The notes beneath the pieces are model-generated. The model searched no databases. It had not been told where the DNA came from and saw nothing but the letters and a program-made list of their open reading frames with translations. 21,917 bases of DNA, taken from assembly GCA_016776705.1 (NCBI GenBank), contig JADHSW010000020.1, forward strand, positions 1-21,917. The letters run 5' to 3'. This document shows positions 1 to 7,329 of the stretch, in pieces (position 1 is the stretch's first letter; the number at the start of each line of letters is the position of its first letter). This DNA is from Rhodospirillales bacterium (GTDB lineage: Bacteria > Pseudomonadota > Alphaproteobacteria > Rhodospirillales > JABHCV01). The translations under genes and the position numbers were made by a program.

Positions 1-75
1 CTCGCAGCACTAATCTGCTACTGGATTTGAATGAGTCTGGACCCTAGGAACAGCGCAAAAATCAGCCGTTTTTCA

Positions 76-96
76 GTGGGTGAAGGCTTCTCCCAC
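76..96. terminator. Short hairpin, possible terminator
   Basis: GTGGG (76-80) pairs with CCCAC (92-96). After one T-T mismatch, GAA (82-84) pairs with TTC (88-90) around a GGC loop. No T run follows on the plus strand. On the minus strand a T run comes only some distance later. It could end transcription of whatever lies left of the window, but the missing U tract makes this weak. Confidence 0.25.
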
Positions 97-152
97 CCCA
101 TCCGCCATTGTTCTCTCCGAAATTTTCGAAGTCGTCTTGAAAAAGCATTGAA

Positions 153-181
153 TTGACGCCAAAATGCCCCACCAATACACT
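153..181 (+). promoter_or_regulatory. Sigma70-like promoter
   Basis: TTGACG (153-158) and TACACT (176-181) are separated by exactly 17 bases, close to the housekeeping consensus (5/6 and 4/6 matches). Transcription would start near 188, giving a leader of about 80 bases before the membrane protein gene at 272. Read by eye, with no expression support. Confidence 0.45.
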
Positions 182-271
182 GGCAATAATTTATTTCGGA
201 AGTCCTTCTTATCCATTTTCACTGCTCCGAGAACATGATTGTCCTGCTAATAATGCTCCAGCTATACATTG

Positions 272-766
272 ATGCTTGACGCCCTGACTGACAGTCAATT
301 TTTTGCCATTATTCTGATAGCATTTCTTATATGGATTGGCATGCGCGCCATCAGGCCCAGGACAATACGCTATCGCCAGCTTTATATACTGCCCAGCGTT
401 TTCCTCGCCATTTCCTTCAATCAGTTATTCAACTCATATACCTTCAGCATTGTCGGATTGCTGGCATGGTTGGTGGCGGCACTGTCGGCGGGGGTGATGA
501 GTTGGCGCAGTGCCGAAAAAACCCAAATTCAAATCGAACGCAAAGCAGGAAGAATCGGATTACCCGGAACATGGCTAACCCTGTCCCTGGTTTTAGTTTT
601 TATCACCGCCCGGCTTTATTTTGGACGTCAGTTGTCCGTAACACCGCAATTGCGCAGTGATTTCGCTTTTACCGCACAAATCCTGGCCATTAGCGGTGTT
701 GTCACGGGATATTACCTTGGTCGTTCTTGCTCTTTTCTGCTCCGGTATTTTCGCACTGCAGCATAA
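272..766 (+). CDS. Five-helix membrane protein, DUF6622/CcdC-like
   Basis: The 164-residue product has about five hydrophobic segments (roughly residues 9-24, 38-52, 58-77, 99-115, 132-150 from the TTG) and is expected to sit in the inner membrane. A basic motif after the first helix (RAIRPRTIRYRQL), followed by a Pro-containing second helix, recalls the small integral-membrane family related to CcdC/DUF6622. This assignment is from memory of the pattern and is tentative; the function is unknown. The start is uncertain: TTG at 269 and ATG at 272 are adjacent, neither has a clear Shine-Dalgarno, and the in-frame stop at 251-253 excludes anything further upstream. A promoter at 153-181 fits it. 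It shows no evident functional link to the cytochrome genes. Confidence 0.75.
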   Translation: MLDALTDSQFFAIILIAFLIWIGMRAIRPRTIRYRQLYILPSVFLAISFNQLFNSYTFSIVGLLAWLVAALSAGVMSWRSAEKTQIQIERKAGRIGLPGTWLTLSLVLVFITARLYFGRQLSVTPQLRSDFAFTAQILAISGVVTGYYLGRSCSFLLRYFRTAA

Positions 767-839
767 GCAAGCATCGTCGGAGTTCTATTTAATTTCACAT
801 TTAACAAATGGTTATTCCGTTTAATAAAAATGTTCTTGC

Positions 840-853
840 TCACATTATTGTGA
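840..853. promoter_or_regulatory. Perfect inverted repeat, candidate operator
   Basis: TCACA (840-844), four bases, TGTGA (849-853) form a perfect dyad 12 bases upstream of the -35 element of the next promoter. The spacing is that of an activator site. The half-sites resemble CRP/FNR-family half-sites, but their order is inverted relative to the classical CRP box, so the cognate regulator is unknown. It may be chance. Confidence 0.3.
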
Positions 854-865
854 CGGCGAAGTGAC

Positions 866-896
866 TTGAGCTGAGCAATCTGTTGCCCTATACAAT
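866..896 (+). promoter_or_regulatory. Sigma70-like promoter of the cytochrome c gene
   Basis: TTGAGC (866-871) is followed after 17 bases by TATACA (889-894); the overlapping TACAAT (891-896) gives a 19-base spacer. Transcription would start near 901-903, leaving a leader of about 23 bases that contains the AGGA ribosome site before the ATG at 925. Confidence 0.5.
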
Positions 897-924
897 GCGG
901 GAAATTTAATATTAGGAACATCTA

Positions 925-1428
925 ATGAGCCCTGTTTTTCGCTTACCCATCCCTTCCGGCTTCTTGGCTGTGGCTGTTTTTTTGGCTTTTTTCCTTGCCG
1001 CCACACCCTCAACACTTGCCGGTGAAAAAATAGTCAACGGCAATCAGGTCGCCATCGTCACCAGCCAATTGACAGTTCGAATGGATGCCGCCGACCCTGT
1101 CAAGGGCGAGAAAATCTTCAAGCAACGCTGCCGGAGCTGCCACACCCAGCACCAGGGCGGACCGAACAAAACCGGCCCCAACCTTTGGGATGTGGTTGGA
1201 CGCAAACTGGGTTCCCAGAAGGGCTTCAAGTATTCCCAGGATATGACGACCATGAACAATCACTGGGGATATGAAGAACTGGATAAGTTCCTGACAAAGC
1301 CTTACAAATTTGTTGCCAGCACCCGCATGACCTTTCCGGGCCTGAAGAAGCAGCAAGACAGGGCGAACCTGATTTCTTATCTGAGGACAAACAGTCTCAA
1401 GCCCCTTCCCCTACCGTCCGAAATGTAG
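925..1428 (+). CDS. Exported class I cytochrome c (monohaem)
   Basis: The protein (167 aa) begins with a hydrophobic signal segment (about residues 12-32, ending near LAGE), so the mature protein is periplasmic or stays anchored. The haem site is C69-x-x-C72-H73; the likely distal ligand is M135 in the segment TRMTFPG, followed by a typical C-terminal helix (NLISYLR). The GPNL and WDVVGR motifs match the mitochondrial/bacterial c2-c550 type, an electron shuttle between quinol-side complexes and oxidases. AGGA lies 8 bases before the ATG. It is transcribed alone from its own promoter and converges on the SCO gene with a 4-base gap. Its redox partners could be the cytochrome complexes encoded on the other strand, which is inference. 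Confidence 0.9.
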   Translation: MSPVFRLPIPSGFLAVAVFLAFFLAATPSTLAGEKIVNGNQVAIVTSQLTVRMDAADPVKGEKIFKQRCRSCHTQHQGGPNKTGPNLWDVVGRKLGSQKGFKYSQDMTTMNNHWGYEELDKFLTKPYKFVASTRMTFPGLKKQQDRANLISYLRTNSLKPLPLPSEM

Positions 1429-1432
1429 AAAT

Positions 1433-2089
1433 TCATTGGGGTGAAGCCTGAAGAATCTTAAGAGTTTCTGCGGCCATATCTTCGGGCGGCATGCCAAACG
1501 GAAAATAGGTAATGAATTTTCCATCCGGCCCCATCAGATATGTAGCCGCCGAGTGATTATAAAGATAACCTGACTTTTCATCTTCAACGGATTTTTCAGC
1601 ATTTTCATCAGAGTCGCCAATACTTGGCGGTAAAAATACCTTGAAATAAGAAGCTCCGTAGTCGTTGGCCAATGCCAGCAGTTGTTTATTTGAGCCCGTC
1701 AGTCCAATCATTCGGGGATGGAAATGGCTGACAAATCCGGCTAGTGCTTCCGGGGTATCGCGTTCAGCATCGATGCTGACAAAAACGGGTTGTATTTTTT
1801 CGCCCTGTGCACCAAGAATATCCAGGGTATCGCTTACAACCTGCATGGTGGTCGGGCAAATGTCGGGGCAGAAGGTATAGCCAAAGAACATCATCACATA
1901 ACGGCCAAGAAAATCCCTGTCGGTGACGCTTTTGCCATGGTGATCGATAAGTGTGTACGGCCCGCCGTACTGACCATACTGGGTAAGCTTCTGATCTTCG
2001 CTACTGGCCGAATGGGCGCTGCCATTCATAATCACAACAAGCAGTAGTGCGAGGGCGGACATGATTTGGAAGATGTTATTTTTTTTCAT
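1433..2089 (-). CDS. SCO1/SenC family copper/thiol protein
   Basis: This 218-residue exported thioredoxin-fold protein has an N-terminal signal segment (about residues 6-27). The family-defining FCPDICP motif supplies C74 and C78, and H179 (in YNHSAA) is the third copper ligand of SCO proteins. SCO proteins deliver Cu(I) or reduce thiols during assembly of the CuA site of haem-copper oxidases. No CuA oxidase is seen in this window, so its client may be elsewhere, or it may serve the cupredoxin-like protein at 19820-20599. An acidic insertion (about residues 158-172, ahead of the ligand His) is longer than in typical members. It is the last gene of the minus-strand string, 57 bases after hemY. 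Confidence 0.92.
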   Translation of the reverse strand: MKKNNIFQIMSALALLLVVIMNGSAHSASSEDQKLTQYGQYGGPYTLIDHHGKSVTDRDFLGRYVMMFFGYTFCPDICPTTMQVVSDTLDILGAQGEKIQPVFVSIDAERDTPEALAGFVSHFHPRMIGLTGSNKQLLALANDYGASYFKVFLPPSIGDSDENAEKSVEDEKSGYLYNHSAATYLMGPDGKFITYFPFGMPPEDMAAETLKILQASPQ

Positions 2090-2146
2090 TGTCGTCTCTT
2101 AGGGGAAATGGGGCAGACTTCGCAAGACATTCCACAAAGTCCCCAT

Positions 2147-3553
2147 TCAGGGAAAGGCCGTTTTTGCGAAGTTTGAATTTTCCGGTTCTTCCATACTGTA
2201 TAATCCCCGGAGGTACCCGTCGGTTCGTTTGCACATTTCCAGGGATTGCTTGACGCAGGTGGCGACCGCTGGCCCGGCGAAATAGTTCCCGGTTATGAAC
2301 AGTCCTGGATGGCGATCTTCGGCATCTTCAATTCTTTTCAACCTGCCCGTATGGCCCGTGGTCAATTGTGGCAATCCCTGCTGCCACTGGCGCACTCTGA
2401 ATACGACAGGCTTCCCTTTGACACCCAGCAAGTCGCGAAATTCCTCAAGCGCCAGCGCGGTTATGTCTTCCACGCTCATCCTCGCCATTTCCGGGGCGCG
2501 GGCACCGCCGACATATCCCGAAAGCGCGACGTGGCCTTCAGGAGCGCGGTTTTTGAACATGGAGGACGGAAACAGGGCGCCGCTCAGAGGCCGTTTCTCG
2601 CAAGCCGGGGCAAGATAGCCCAGTCCATCAAGCGGGTGGGCGACTTGTTCACGCCTGAAGCCAAAAAAGGCGACGGCAACGGACGGCGCGGCGATTTCGG
2701 AAATTGCTTCGGCGCCTGTTGCATCCATGTCTTCAAGCAATGCCGCCGCGACATGGGGTTGCGTGGCGATGATTACGGCGCGTGCACTTAAATTACCCGA
2801 CCTTGCAGTTTTGATGTTGTATGCGTGGGCTGATCGCTTAATCGAGATGACGGTAACACCAGTTTTTACGGCGTCTCCCACATCACTGGCCAGTGCCGCT
2901 GGCAAGGTGCCGATGCCATCCCTCCACGAAAACAATCTGCGACCGGGCATTTTGCCGCTGGCAATGCGCTTCTTTAAAACCGCATGAGATATGGATCCGT
3001 ACTGACGTTCCATTTCAACAATCGCCGGAAAAACAGCATCCACGGAAAGGTTATCCGCCTTACCTGCATAAAGCCCGGCGACTAGCGGCTCTATTACCTT
3101 GTCGTTGAATTCACGGCCAAAGCGGCGAGTCCAGAATTCACTGATTGTTTCTTCCGGACCGGACTTGCGACCGGGCACTAGCATTTCTGCCAGCAGGCGC
3201 AACCGCGCCCGGGGCGAAAGGTACCCCGACATCAAAAATCCCAGCGGATGGGTCGAAATACCCTTCAAACAGCCAGCGCCAACCAGATACCGCGACTTTA
3301 CAGCGTTACCCAGTTCAGCGCGCAGGGTGTTGAGCCCAAGATCACGGGCCAACCCAACCGTTTCCATGGCCTGGGCATTTACCGAACTGGGTCCGTGTTC
3401 CATCAGAAAACCATCGAAACGTTCGGATTGGGCATTGCCGCCGGAGCGCACCTGGCGCTCCAGTACGACGACGTTATAGCCGCGGCCTTTCAGTTCATAG
3501 GCCGCACTCAGGCCCGAGACGCCTGCACCGATGATGGCGACATCAAAGGTCAT
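2147..3553 (-). CDS. hemY: HemY-type protoporphyrinogen oxidase
   Basis: The protein (468 aa) is an FAD-dependent amine-oxidase-fold enzyme that would oxidise protoporphyrinogen IX (or coproporphyrinogen III in the HemY group) to the porphyrin. The N-terminus carries the dinucleotide-binding GAGVSG motif (residues 9-14) followed by the acidic VVLER. The C-terminus holds the FAD-contact GNYFAGPAVATCVKQS segment typical of PPOX. Length matches the family. Its start ATG overlaps the radical SAM stop by four bases (ATGA), so the two are probably translationally coupled and act on related tetrapyrroles. Many proteobacteria use HemG or HemJ instead, so a HemY tied to a radical SAM and oxidase genes may be specialised rather than the housekeeping enzyme. 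Substrate choice cannot be read here. Confidence 0.88.
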   Translation of the reverse strand: MTFDVAIIGAGVSGLSAAYELKGRGYNVVVLERQVRSGGNAQSERFDGFLMEHGPSSVNAQAMETVGLARDLGLNTLRAELGNAVKSRYLVGAGCLKGISTHPLGFLMSGYLSPRARLRLLAEMLVPGRKSGPEETISEFWTRRFGREFNDKVIEPLVAGLYAGKADNLSVDAVFPAIVEMERQYGSISHAVLKKRIASGKMPGRRLFSWRDGIGTLPAALASDVGDAVKTGVTVISIKRSAHAYNIKTARSGNLSARAVIIATQPHVAAALLEDMDATGAEAISEIAAPSVAVAFFGFRREQVAHPLDGLGYLAPACEKRPLSGALFPSSMFKNRAPEGHVALSGYVGGARAPEMARMSVEDITALALEEFRDLLGVKGKPVVFRVRQWQQGLPQLTTGHTGRLKRIEDAEDRHPGLFITGNYFAGPAVATCVKQSLEMCKRTDGYLRGLYSMEEPENSNFAKTAFP

Positions 3554-4872
3554 TTTTTGACCCCCAATCGGCTAAGCAAAGAAGCTGCAGGGCCTTCCGA
3601 TACAAATAAGGGCGGCTTACCACGGCCCTTGAATTTCTTGCGCGCCATTTCCCCCATAATTTCAGCAGTGACTTCCGTTCCCCCCTGCTTACGCACATGA
3701 CTTTCGGCACGTACACGAACGAAGCGGCGCACAAACGAGGGAATACGGCCAAGCCACTCTTCCGCCCCCGGCGTCCACACCAGAGTGCTTTCTTGGGCTC
3801 CAAGCGGCTCAATAACAGCGCCGCCCTGAGGCTCGTAGCCACACAGAAAATCTTCACCCATCATATTGCCATCCCGGGCCAGCGGACGCGCCCGACATCC
3901 GCCGCACAGCTTGGTGTATTCGCATTCACCGCAACGTCCCTCAAGAATCGGTGCGCGTAATTGCCTGAAAATCGGTGAATTGAGCCATAAATCCGAGAAC
4001 GATGAGTCTCGCACGTTGCCGACGGAATTTTCCATATAGGGACACGGGGTCACATCACCCACAGGCGTAATCCGGGCATACCGGGTGCCGGCCAAACAAC
4101 CGCCGGCTTCATATCCGTGGGCGGCGGTCACAGGCCACGCAGAATCCAGTTCCAGCGCCATACGCTTGAAATGCGGCGCACATTTGGCGCGCACCAGCAG
4201 GCCGTTTTCTTCCCGCGCGGCTTCGGTCACTCGGCGCAGAACCTTCTCATAGGTTTCAAGCGAAATGTTGGTGATTTTTTCACCGCGGCCCGTGCAAACA
4301 AGGAAGAACACGTTGAAAACAAAAGCACCGGATTCACGGGCAAAGGCGATCATGTCATCCAGTTCGTGGGCATTGTCGTTGGTGACGGAAAAATGAATTT
4401 GAAAACGCAGATCGTTTTTACGACAGGCATCGATGCCCATCATCGCATTTTCCCACGAACCGGACTTACCGCGGAACTCGTCATGATAGTTGGGGTTCAG
4501 GGAATCCACACTTATACCAACGCCCTGCACACCGCATTCCTTGAGGTGCCTGGCCCGTTCGTCGTTCAACAAAGTGCCGTTTGAGCCGACCACGACCATC
4601 AGTCCCCTTTTGGTGGCGTGGGATGCCAATTCTCCCAAGTCGCGGCGCATCATTGGCTCGCCGCCCGTAAGCACCACCATCGTCTCGTCACTTAAGGCGG
4701 CGATGTTATCGATAACGCTTTTGACTTCTGTCGTGCTTAATTCCGCCTTGTCGCCTTCCTTTCGCGTTCCTGCATCCAGATAGCAGTGCGCACATTCAAG
4801 ATTACAGCGCTGGGTAAGATTAAGCGCGACCAGGAATGGGGCTTGTGGGTCTGTGGCGTAACTGGACGTCAA
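3550..4872 (-). CDS. Radical SAM/SPASM protein with PCP_red-like tail (NirJ/AhbD-type)
   Basis: The 440-residue protein binds a radical-SAM 4Fe-4S cluster through C23-x3-C27-x2-C30 and has the SAM-contact LTGGEP motif (residues 68-73). A C-terminal SPASM region carries C259, C277, C314, C317, C323, C326 and C344, consistent with auxiliary iron-sulfur clusters. The layout (GGCLAGTRYARI, CPYM, CGGCRAR) recalls the haem-modifying NirJ and AhbC/AhbD group, which act on haem d1 or haem b precursors, but peptide-modifying SPASM enzymes share it. About residues 366-415 resemble the PCP_red domain found at the C-terminus of BchB/ChlB, also present in the upstream Usp protein. Both ends overlap neighbours by ATGA. 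Together with hemY it suggests tetrapyrrole modification; the exact reaction is not known. Confidence 0.85.
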   Translation of the reverse strand: MTSSYATDPQAPFLVALNLTQRCNLECAHCYLDAGTRKEGDKAELSTTEVKSVIDNIAALSDETMVVLTGGEPMMRRDLGELASHATKRGLMVVVGSNGTLLNDERARHLKECGVQGVGISVDSLNPNYHDEFRGKSGSWENAMMGIDACRKNDLRFQIHFSVTNDNAHELDDMIAFARESGAFVFNVFFLVCTGRGEKITNISLETYEKVLRRVTEAAREENGLLVRAKCAPHFKRMALELDSAWPVTAAHGYEAGGCLAGTRYARITPVGDVTPCPYMENSVGNVRDSSFSDLWLNSPIFRQLRAPILEGRCGECEYTKLCGGCRARPLARDGNMMGEDFLCGYEPQGGAVIEPLGAQESTLVWTPGAEEWLGRIPSFVRRFVRVRAESHVRKQGGTEVTAEIMGEMARKKFKGRGKPPLFVSEGPAASLLSRLGVKK

Positions 4873-6557
4873 TAGGATTGTTCCCCTGCATCCACGGTTT
4901 TGGTGTGACCGCCTTCGAGCATTGCCTCATGCATTGCCTTGCGGGCATCTTCCAGACCGGCTTCGACGATCTCGAGCGTGATTTCGTTAACGCCGCGCTG
5001 GCGCGCCACGGCCTCTATACGAGCCCTGGTATTTTCGCGCATGGGATCAGGAACCCGCGAAATGCGAGCCAAAGATGCGGTTTGCCAGTTAAAGCCTTCA
5101 GTTTTTTCAATAACCTTGTCGAGGAATGGCGTCACGTGGGCAATGCCAATTTCCGCAGCGCCTTCACGGCGGGCCTTCTTTTCGGCCCGCAACATAACAC
5201 CAGCGGCGATGTCGTTGTCACCCGTGGCATCGACCAATGCCATGGCTTCAGGATTCCATTTCAGGGCCTCTTCACCGGTTTCCTTGGCGCGGTGTGCAGG
5301 ACAGCCCTTGGGCATCAGTTGATGGGAAACGATTTCGACAATGTCCCGGGTGATAAAAGTATGACCATGTTCCTGGGCGTGACGAATGACCGCCTTGCGA
5401 GCCATACCGCGGGCAAATTCAGGAGCCCTGCCAAGATAGGCTTCGGCTTCATTGCTCCAGGAAATCGTTTCTTCGGCGACAACTTCAAACGGTGGCCTGA
5501 ACGATGTTTGCCCCAGCCACACATGACACGGGGCCATGCGCAGAAGGTTTTCGGCATTGCCGCCAATATCCAGATCGGCATCTGCATGAACACCGGTCTT
5601 GCCGATTACGAGCAGGCTGGCGTTTACCTCAAAAAGGTAATCATTAATGGCCTTGAAGACTTTACCATCAAGGAGTTTTGTTTTCAGCTCCATGCCAATA
5701 TCCGACGCAGTGCGTTGGGCGATTTCAAGATGGGACTGGTATATCTTGGCGATGCCGTCGTCGATCAATTCTTCGTGAAGCTGTTCCTGTTCTTTGAAAC
5801 GGAACACCTTGCCTGCCTCGTCGCTCAACACACTTGCGATCTTGTTGAAGGCGACATAGTGGTAATAGGGATCGTAAGCCGCGACGCCATGTACTTCCAC
5901 ACCTAAGCGGCGGCCAATATCCAGAGCCGTCTTCAAAGCGCCATTGGAAAGCTCGGACCCATCAATGCCGACAACAATCGGGCCATCGCCAATGGCGCGC
6001 CCGGAATCCTTGATAACAAGGGTGTCGATAGAACTGCGACGAACGACGCGTTCGCAAACAGTGCCGATCAAGCTTCCCGGCACCGCGCCAAGACCCAACG
6101 CTCCCAGCACAAGAACGTCGAAATTCCCGCTTTTTGTTTCTTCGACAATTTTGGCGTAGTTCTTCCCTTCGGGGCTCAGACGATGGAACGGCAGTTTGGC
6201 TTTTGCGCAGGCAACTGCTGCAACATCATGATAGCTGTCGGAAATAATGTTCAGGCCTTTTGTAATCAGGCTGTCATGAACATCACGCTGATACATCATT
6301 TCTTCTTCTTCCAAATAGCGTTCGGGCAAGCCGCCTTCCATCTGCTTAAAGCGACGGTCGTGCAGCATCGCTGCGTAAGCATGAATACCCGTGATTTCGC
6401 CATTTACGGTTTTGGCAAGTCGCACGGACTCAGCAAGGGCACGGTCGGAATATTCCGATGCATCGAGGGCGACCAGCACCCGCCCCAGCTTGCAGGCTCC
6501 GGCGGTAAGCTCGTCGTCGCTCGTTTCAACTTTTTGAGACTGAGTTTGTGGGCTCAT
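4869..6557 (-). CDS. Double UspA protein with three PCP_red-like repeats
   Basis: This is a soluble 562-residue protein. Residues 24-184 form a UspA domain with the nucleotide-binding pattern G152/G155, nine residues, G165-T166. Residues 192-350 form a second UspA domain in which the terminal G-S/T is G-G, so nucleotide binding there may be degenerate. Next come three related segments that begin with Trp at about 367, 434 and 491 and share the pattern W-x-x-EA, an Arg-rich helix, and (H/R)G-x-x-x-IT. They match the PCP_red domain of protochlorophyllide reductase subunit B, the first and third best. AGGA lies 8 bases before the ATG. Function is unknown. Its 4-base overlap with the radical SAM gene, which also ends in a PCP_red-like domain, suggests they work together. 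Confidence 0.83.
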   Translation of the reverse strand: MSPQTQSQKVETSDDELTAGACKLGRVLVALDASEYSDRALAESVRLAKTVNGEITGIHAYAAMLHDRRFKQMEGGLPERYLEEEEMMYQRDVHDSLITKGLNIISDSYHDVAAVACAKAKLPFHRLSPEGKNYAKIVEETKSGNFDVLVLGALGLGAVPGSLIGTVCERVVRRSSIDTLVIKDSGRAIGDGPIVVGIDGSELSNGALKTALDIGRRLGVEVHGVAAYDPYYHYVAFNKIASVLSDEAGKVFRFKEQEQLHEELIDDGIAKIYQSHLEIAQRTASDIGMELKTKLLDGKVFKAINDYLFEVNASLLVIGKTGVHADADLDIGGNAENLLRMAPCHVWLGQTSFRPPFEVVAEETISWSNEAEAYLGRAPEFARGMARKAVIRHAQEHGHTFITRDIVEIVSHQLMPKGCPAHRAKETGEEALKWNPEAMALVDATGDNDIAAGVMLRAEKKARREGAAEIGIAHVTPFLDKVIEKTEGFNWQTASLARISRVPDPMRENTRARIEAVARQRGVNEITLEIVEAGLEDARKAMHEAMLEGGHTKTVDAGEQSY

Positions 6558-6598
6558 GGGAATATCCTTTTTTTGACTGTCGTCTTAATGATTTTCAT

Positions 6599-7117
6599 CT
6601 AGAACAATGGATGGCTATCGTCCTTCGATTCTTTTAAGGTTGCTCCCGTGTGGGAAGCGCCACCGACCATTTTCCATTTGCCATCGATCCGCGTCAGCCA
6701 GTGGTTAAGCATGATCCAACGATCAACAGCCAAAAAATCCCTACCCTTTTTCTCGATCCCCATCAGCGCCCCGGTACAATTGAGAATGGCGTCGGCTCCG
6801 GTAACATGGATGTTCGAAAATGCGTGAATCGAATACAGGTCGTCATAGGCATTGAAAATCTCCAGCCACATAAAACGGAGCTGGCGTTTTGTGATACCCT
6901 GGTGCAGATAGTCATCAGCGTACAGGGCCATGATACGGTCTATATCCTCGGCCTTGAGAGCTGCCTCGACCTCATCATAAAAAGCGCGGAACTCCTGCAT
7001 GGTTTGATAATTTGCGACGATCTTTTCTTCTTCCGGCAACTGGATTTCGGCCCAAGCCGAATCTATGACGAACAGAGTGAACGTCAGCAGAAACATCATC
7101 CGTATAAATATCTTCAT
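6599..7117 (-). CDS. Exported NTF2-like/SnoaL-fold protein
   Basis: The 172-residue product starts with a clear signal peptide (MKIFIRMMFLL to SAWA, cleavage near residue 23), so it should act in the periplasm. The body, from the helix EFRAFYDEVEAALKAEDIDR through LYADDY to the final strands with W-x-x-VGGASHTG, is characteristic of the NTF2-like cone fold (SnoaL/DUF4440 group). The family covers enzymes and pure binding proteins, so no reaction is claimed. Start chosen at 7117 rather than the earlier in-frame codon at 7213, because GGAG stands 8 bases upstream, a signal peptide follows, and the ATG overlaps the previous stop as ATGA. Membership in the module B string is the only functional hint. 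Confidence 0.8.
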   Translation of the reverse strand: MKIFIRMMFLLTFTLFVIDSAWAEIQLPEEEKIVANYQTMQEFRAFYDEVEAALKAEDIDRIMALYADDYLHQGITKRQLRFMWLEIFNAYDDLYSIHAFSNIHVTGADAILNCTGALMGIEKKGRDFLAVDRWIMLNHWLTRIDGKWKMVGGASHTGATLKESKDDSHPLF

Positions 7118-7329
7118 ACTTTTTCTCCTACATCCGATTGGGGGCGTGACGCGCCCTTGGCGGCACCGATTGCGTAAAAAAAGAAACCGATCCCCAGGAT
7201 CAACACCTGCCATAAATTGACATCAAGGCTGCCCCGCCAGGAAACCATCAGGTTCAAAGACGCCAGGATGATCAGGGAAACCCCGAACAGTTTCATCTTT
7301 ACACCTTTTGGTGGGGATAATTCCGTCAT
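7114..7329 (-). CDS. Small two-helix membrane protein
   Basis: This 71-residue protein has two hydrophobic segments (about residues 13-30 and 38-55) and a basic, polar C-terminus. The start ATG at 7329 overlaps the preceding EB_dh cytochrome stop (ATGA) with AGGA 6-7 bases upstream; a second ATG at 7296 (residue 12) with its own AAAGGTG is an alternative. Both ends are coupled by ATGA overlaps, so it is likely co-translated with the cytochrome gene and may be a small accessory or assembly subunit of that complex. I recognise no family. Confidence 0.75.
   Translation of the reverse strand: MTELSPPKGVKMKLFGVSLIILASLNLMVSWRGSLDVNLWQVLILGIGFFFYAIGAAKGASRPQSDVGEKV

Larger units (their letters stand above)
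1..268. other. Left-edge intergenic region
   Basis: No convincing complete gene lies here. In frame 1 the first 30 bases read as nine mostly hydrophobic residues followed by a TGA, which could be the last codons of a membrane protein that begins outside the window, but this is too short to trust. A hairpin (76-96) and a sigma70-like promoter (153-181) are listed separately. A 14-codon ORF at 235-279 overlaps the start of the next gene and might act as a short translated leader; no ribosome binding site clearly supports it. Confidence 0.4.

Noticed and set aside
1..60. Minus-strand TTCAAATCC resembling a tRNA T loop
   Set aside because: The flanking bases do not form the T stem or an acceptor stem, and no anticodon arm can be placed.
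712..921. 69-codon minus-strand ORF between the membrane protein and cytochrome c
   Set aside because: It overlaps the gene end and a good promoter, shows no domain or ribosome site support, and its composition is unremarkable.
4836..5906. Long 356-codon open frame on the plus strand
   Set aside because: It lies wholly antisense to the Usp/PCP_red gene, which has clear domains; the composition is that of a mirror frame.
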